DNA from: Bacillota bacterium
GTDB taxonomy: Bacteria; Bacillota; Clostridia; Lachnospirales; Lachnospiraceae
DNA: 8,744 nt
Direction of reading: 5' to 3'
NCBI GenBank assembly: GCA_023436765.1
Contig: JAEZHX010000195.1
Coordinates: 1 to 8,744, forward strand
Shown piece after piece: positions 7,290 to 8,744 of the stretch. The position numbers were made by a program, and so were the translations under genes. The stretch's first letter is position 1, and every line of letters begins with the position of its first letter. The notes beneath the pieces were generated by a model, which was given only the letters and a program-made list of their open reading frames with translations, did not search any database and had not been told where the DNA came from.

Positions 7290-7997
7290 ATGAAGAAGAG
7301 TGTTAAAGGATTACTAATTGCAGTCATATTGGTCGTATTACTGTTTACAGGCTTTTATATCTATACCTTAGATTATTACAAGGCTGACAACTCGGATATA
7401 GAAACAGCAAAAGCATCTACCACGGTAAGTATGATAAGTGAAAAGAACCTGACCTTCTTTTATCCTGAGAAAAACAATGATTTAAGTACCGCTTTTATTT
7501 TTTATCCCGGTGGGAAGGTAGAACATACTGCCTATACGCCGCTGCTGATAAAGCTTGCAGAAAAGGGTTTCACAGGTGTTCTCGTGAAAATGCCGTTTAA
7601 CCTTGCAGTATTTCAAATGAATGCAGCAGAAAAGATATTTGAGAAATTACCTGAAATAAATCATTGGTATATCGGTGGTCATTCCTTAGGAGGCGCCATG
7701 GCCAGCAGCTATGCAAGTAAAAACAGCGAAAGAGTAAATGGCCTTATTTTATTGGCAGCTTACCCTACTGATGAGATACCGAAGCCTATTCTTGCATTAT
7801 ACGGTAGCGAGGATAGCATTCTTGATATTACTAAGCTTCAAAATGTAAAGAACCAATATATTATTGAGGGTGGCAATCATGCTTACTTTGGAAACTATGG
7901 AGAACAGAGTGGAGATGGCATTGCTACTATCACAAGAGCAGAACAGCAGGAGGAAGCAGTGAAGGTAATAACAGAATTTATTAAGAGCAACCAGTAG
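7290..7997 (+). CDS. Membrane-anchored alpha/beta hydrolase
   Basis: From ATG 7290 the product has 235 residues. It opens with MKKSVKG and a hydrophobic helix (about 8-25) without a clear cleavage site, so it is likely an N-terminally anchored protein with its catalytic domain outside the membrane. The rest is a compact alpha/beta-hydrolase fold: FIFYPGG (oxyanion-side loop, about 69-75), nucleophile elbow GGHSLGG with S132, acid D175 in LYGSEDSI, and base H197 in EGGNHAYFG. It resembles the Abhydrolase_5/dienelactone-hydrolase-like group; an esterase or similar activity is expected, but the substrate is unknown. A GTG at 7275 is an alternative start adding five residues. About 200 non-coding bases lie before it with no clear promoter; a hairpin 65 nt after the stop separates it from the convergent gene. 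All three catalytic residues are present, so it is probably functional. Confidence 0.87.
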   Translation: MKKSVKGLLIAVILVVLLFTGFYIYTLDYYKADNSDIETAKASTTVSMISEKNLTFFYPEKNNDLSTAFIFYPGGKVEHTAYTPLLIKLAEKGFTGVLVKMPFNLAVFQMNAAEKIFEKLPEINHWYIGGHSLGGAMASSYASKNSERVNGLILLAAYPTDEIPKPILALYGSEDSILDITKLQNVKNQYIIEGGNHAYFGNYGEQSGDGIATITRAEQQEEAVKVITEFIKSNQ

Positions 7998-8061
7998 TCA
8001 CTAATCTTGGTCATTGGGGTATTATGACAACATAGGTTCGTAGCATTTAATTGGATCACAT

Positions 8062-8103
8062 AGAAAAAGATACAATACTTTAAGCAGGTATTGTATCTTT
8101 TCT
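8062..8103. terminator. Bidirectional hairpin terminator, second copy of the shared core
   Basis: AGAAAAAGATACAATAC (8062-8078) pairs with GTATTGTATCTTTTCT (8088-8103) with one bulged A; the loop is TTTAAGCAG. T-rich sequence flanks the stem in both directions (TTTTCTCTT on +, CTTTTTCTATG on -), so it fits termination of the hydrolase gene and of the convergent gene on -. The core is nearly identical to the 4210-4239 hairpin. Confidence 0.75.
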
Positions 8104-8136
8104 CTTGAAATGAAAGTATTTAAATATCCTGAATGG

Positions 8137-8744
8137 TTACTGATATTTTTGGAATAATTGCAGCAGCTCCACATCTATATTGTAAGACTTATATGGTACA
8201 GCTATGTATTGTTCATAGTTTCCCCCGTTGATCATTAGGTCATAATCGTTGCTATACCATCCGAAGTTATAGTCGTCCAAGGTTGAAATTAAGTCCTTAT
8301 AGTATGCAAGGGCAGAGGAATGGACACAACCGATATTAAAGGTGGCATTCTCGATCCGAACGATCATATTAGGAGAAAACTCTTTCATAGCCTTCGCCCA
8401 TTTCTGAATGGTCTGAAGATTGGATTGTGCAACAATATCTGACGAATGATATGTTATGTCGCTGTTAATTGTGATGATACGACCACTGTCATAGCTGTTC
8501 GGAGAAAGCATAACCGTTGAAGTCGATTTTAGCTGAGGTACAGCTCGCTCCATACCGCTTAGTGATGCGTCATATTCGGACATGAACCACCAGCGTTTGA
8601 CTGCATATTCCTTTGGTAGGATTACATTGATACCGCTCCACTCAAAACTATATCCGCTGTAACTCAACTGTAGGTGATCAAATTTCTTTGGCAGGGTTAC
8701 CGTAATCAGTTTATCACTTTTGGCGAAGGGATAATAACCCGACA
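8137..8744 (-). CDS. Unrecognised protein, C-terminal part (start outside window)
   Basis: The - strand frame is open from the window edge to TAA at 8137-8139, about 201 residues. A TTG at 8667 could be taken as a start, but the frame continues upstream as plausible protein (including KLITVTLPKKFDHLQLSYSG), so the gene is cut by the window. The sequence is rich in aromatic residues and Asn/Ser/Tyr, with no membrane segment, as in many secreted proteins. Around residues 145-177 of the visible part, SALAYYKDLISTLDDYNFGW resembles the last helices of GH5-like cellulase barrels (a helix, then a G-W turn), but the segment before it, where such enzymes carry a catalytic Glu in an EFG-like motif, reads IENATFNIGC. 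A carbohydrate-active or carbohydrate-binding protein is therefore only a guess. The end of the gene is shared with the hydrolase through the hairpin at 8062-8103. Confidence 0.75.
   Translation of the reverse strand, partial: SGYYPFAKSDKLITVTLPKKFDHLQLSYSGYSFEWSGINVILPKEYAVKRWWFMSEYDASLSGMERAVPQLKSTSTVMLSPNSYDSGRIITINSDITYHSSDIVAQSNLQTIQKWAKAMKEFSPNMIVRIENATFNIGCVHSSALAYYKDLISTLDDYNFGWYSNDYDLMINGGNYEQYIAVPYKSYNIDVELLQLFQKYQ

Noticed and set aside
1..8744. CRISPR array, transposase, phage gene, riboswitch or toxin-antitoxin pair
   Set aside because: I saw no regularly spaced repeats, no mobile-element proteins, no recognisable riboswitch core and no small paired genes anywhere in the window.

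Overview
The window looks like an ordinary chromosomal stretch from a low-to-moderate GC Firmicute, probably a clostridial or Lachnospiraceae-type organism. The grounds are AT-leaning codon use, AGGAGG-type ribosome binding sites, a class III (Firmicutes-type) fructose-1,6-bisphosphatase, and a clostridial-style MATE transporter. This placement is inferred from gene families; no rRNA or complete tRNA is present to confirm it.

Layout: (1) 1-1632, the 3' part of an ABC-F ATPase gene on +, followed by a hairpin terminator. (2) 1633-2088, a non-coding stretch holding a 14-bp direct repeat around an imperfect palindrome, then a near-consensus promoter and a leader of about 147 nt. (3) 2089-4062, class III fructose-1,6-bisphosphatase (fbp) on +. 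(4) 4287-5513, peptidase T (pepT) on -, convergent with fbp and separated from it by a strong hairpin. (5) 5732-7087, a MATE-family exporter on +, divergent from pepT; its stop codon lies inside a tRNA 3'-end-like sequence. (6) 7290-7997, a membrane-anchored alpha/beta hydrolase on +. (7) 8137-8744, the C-terminal part of an unrecognised protein on -, convergent with the hydrolase and running off the window.

The genes do not form an evident operon or shared pathway. Spacing is wide and orientations alternate, so most are probably single transcription units: a ribosome-associated ABC-F ATPase, a gluconeogenic enzyme, a tripeptidase, a drug/metabolite exporter and a surface hydrolase. I see no defence system, CRISPR array, transposase or phage gene. 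The most unusual signals are non-coding. Both convergent gene pairs are separated by hairpins sharing an almost identical core (GATACAATAC / TTAAGCAG / GTATTGTATC) with compensatory changes in the outer stem. The fbp upstream region has the direct-repeat/palindrome structure, and a T-arm-like tRNA remnant sits on the MATE stop codon. None of these amounts to a clear new biological system.
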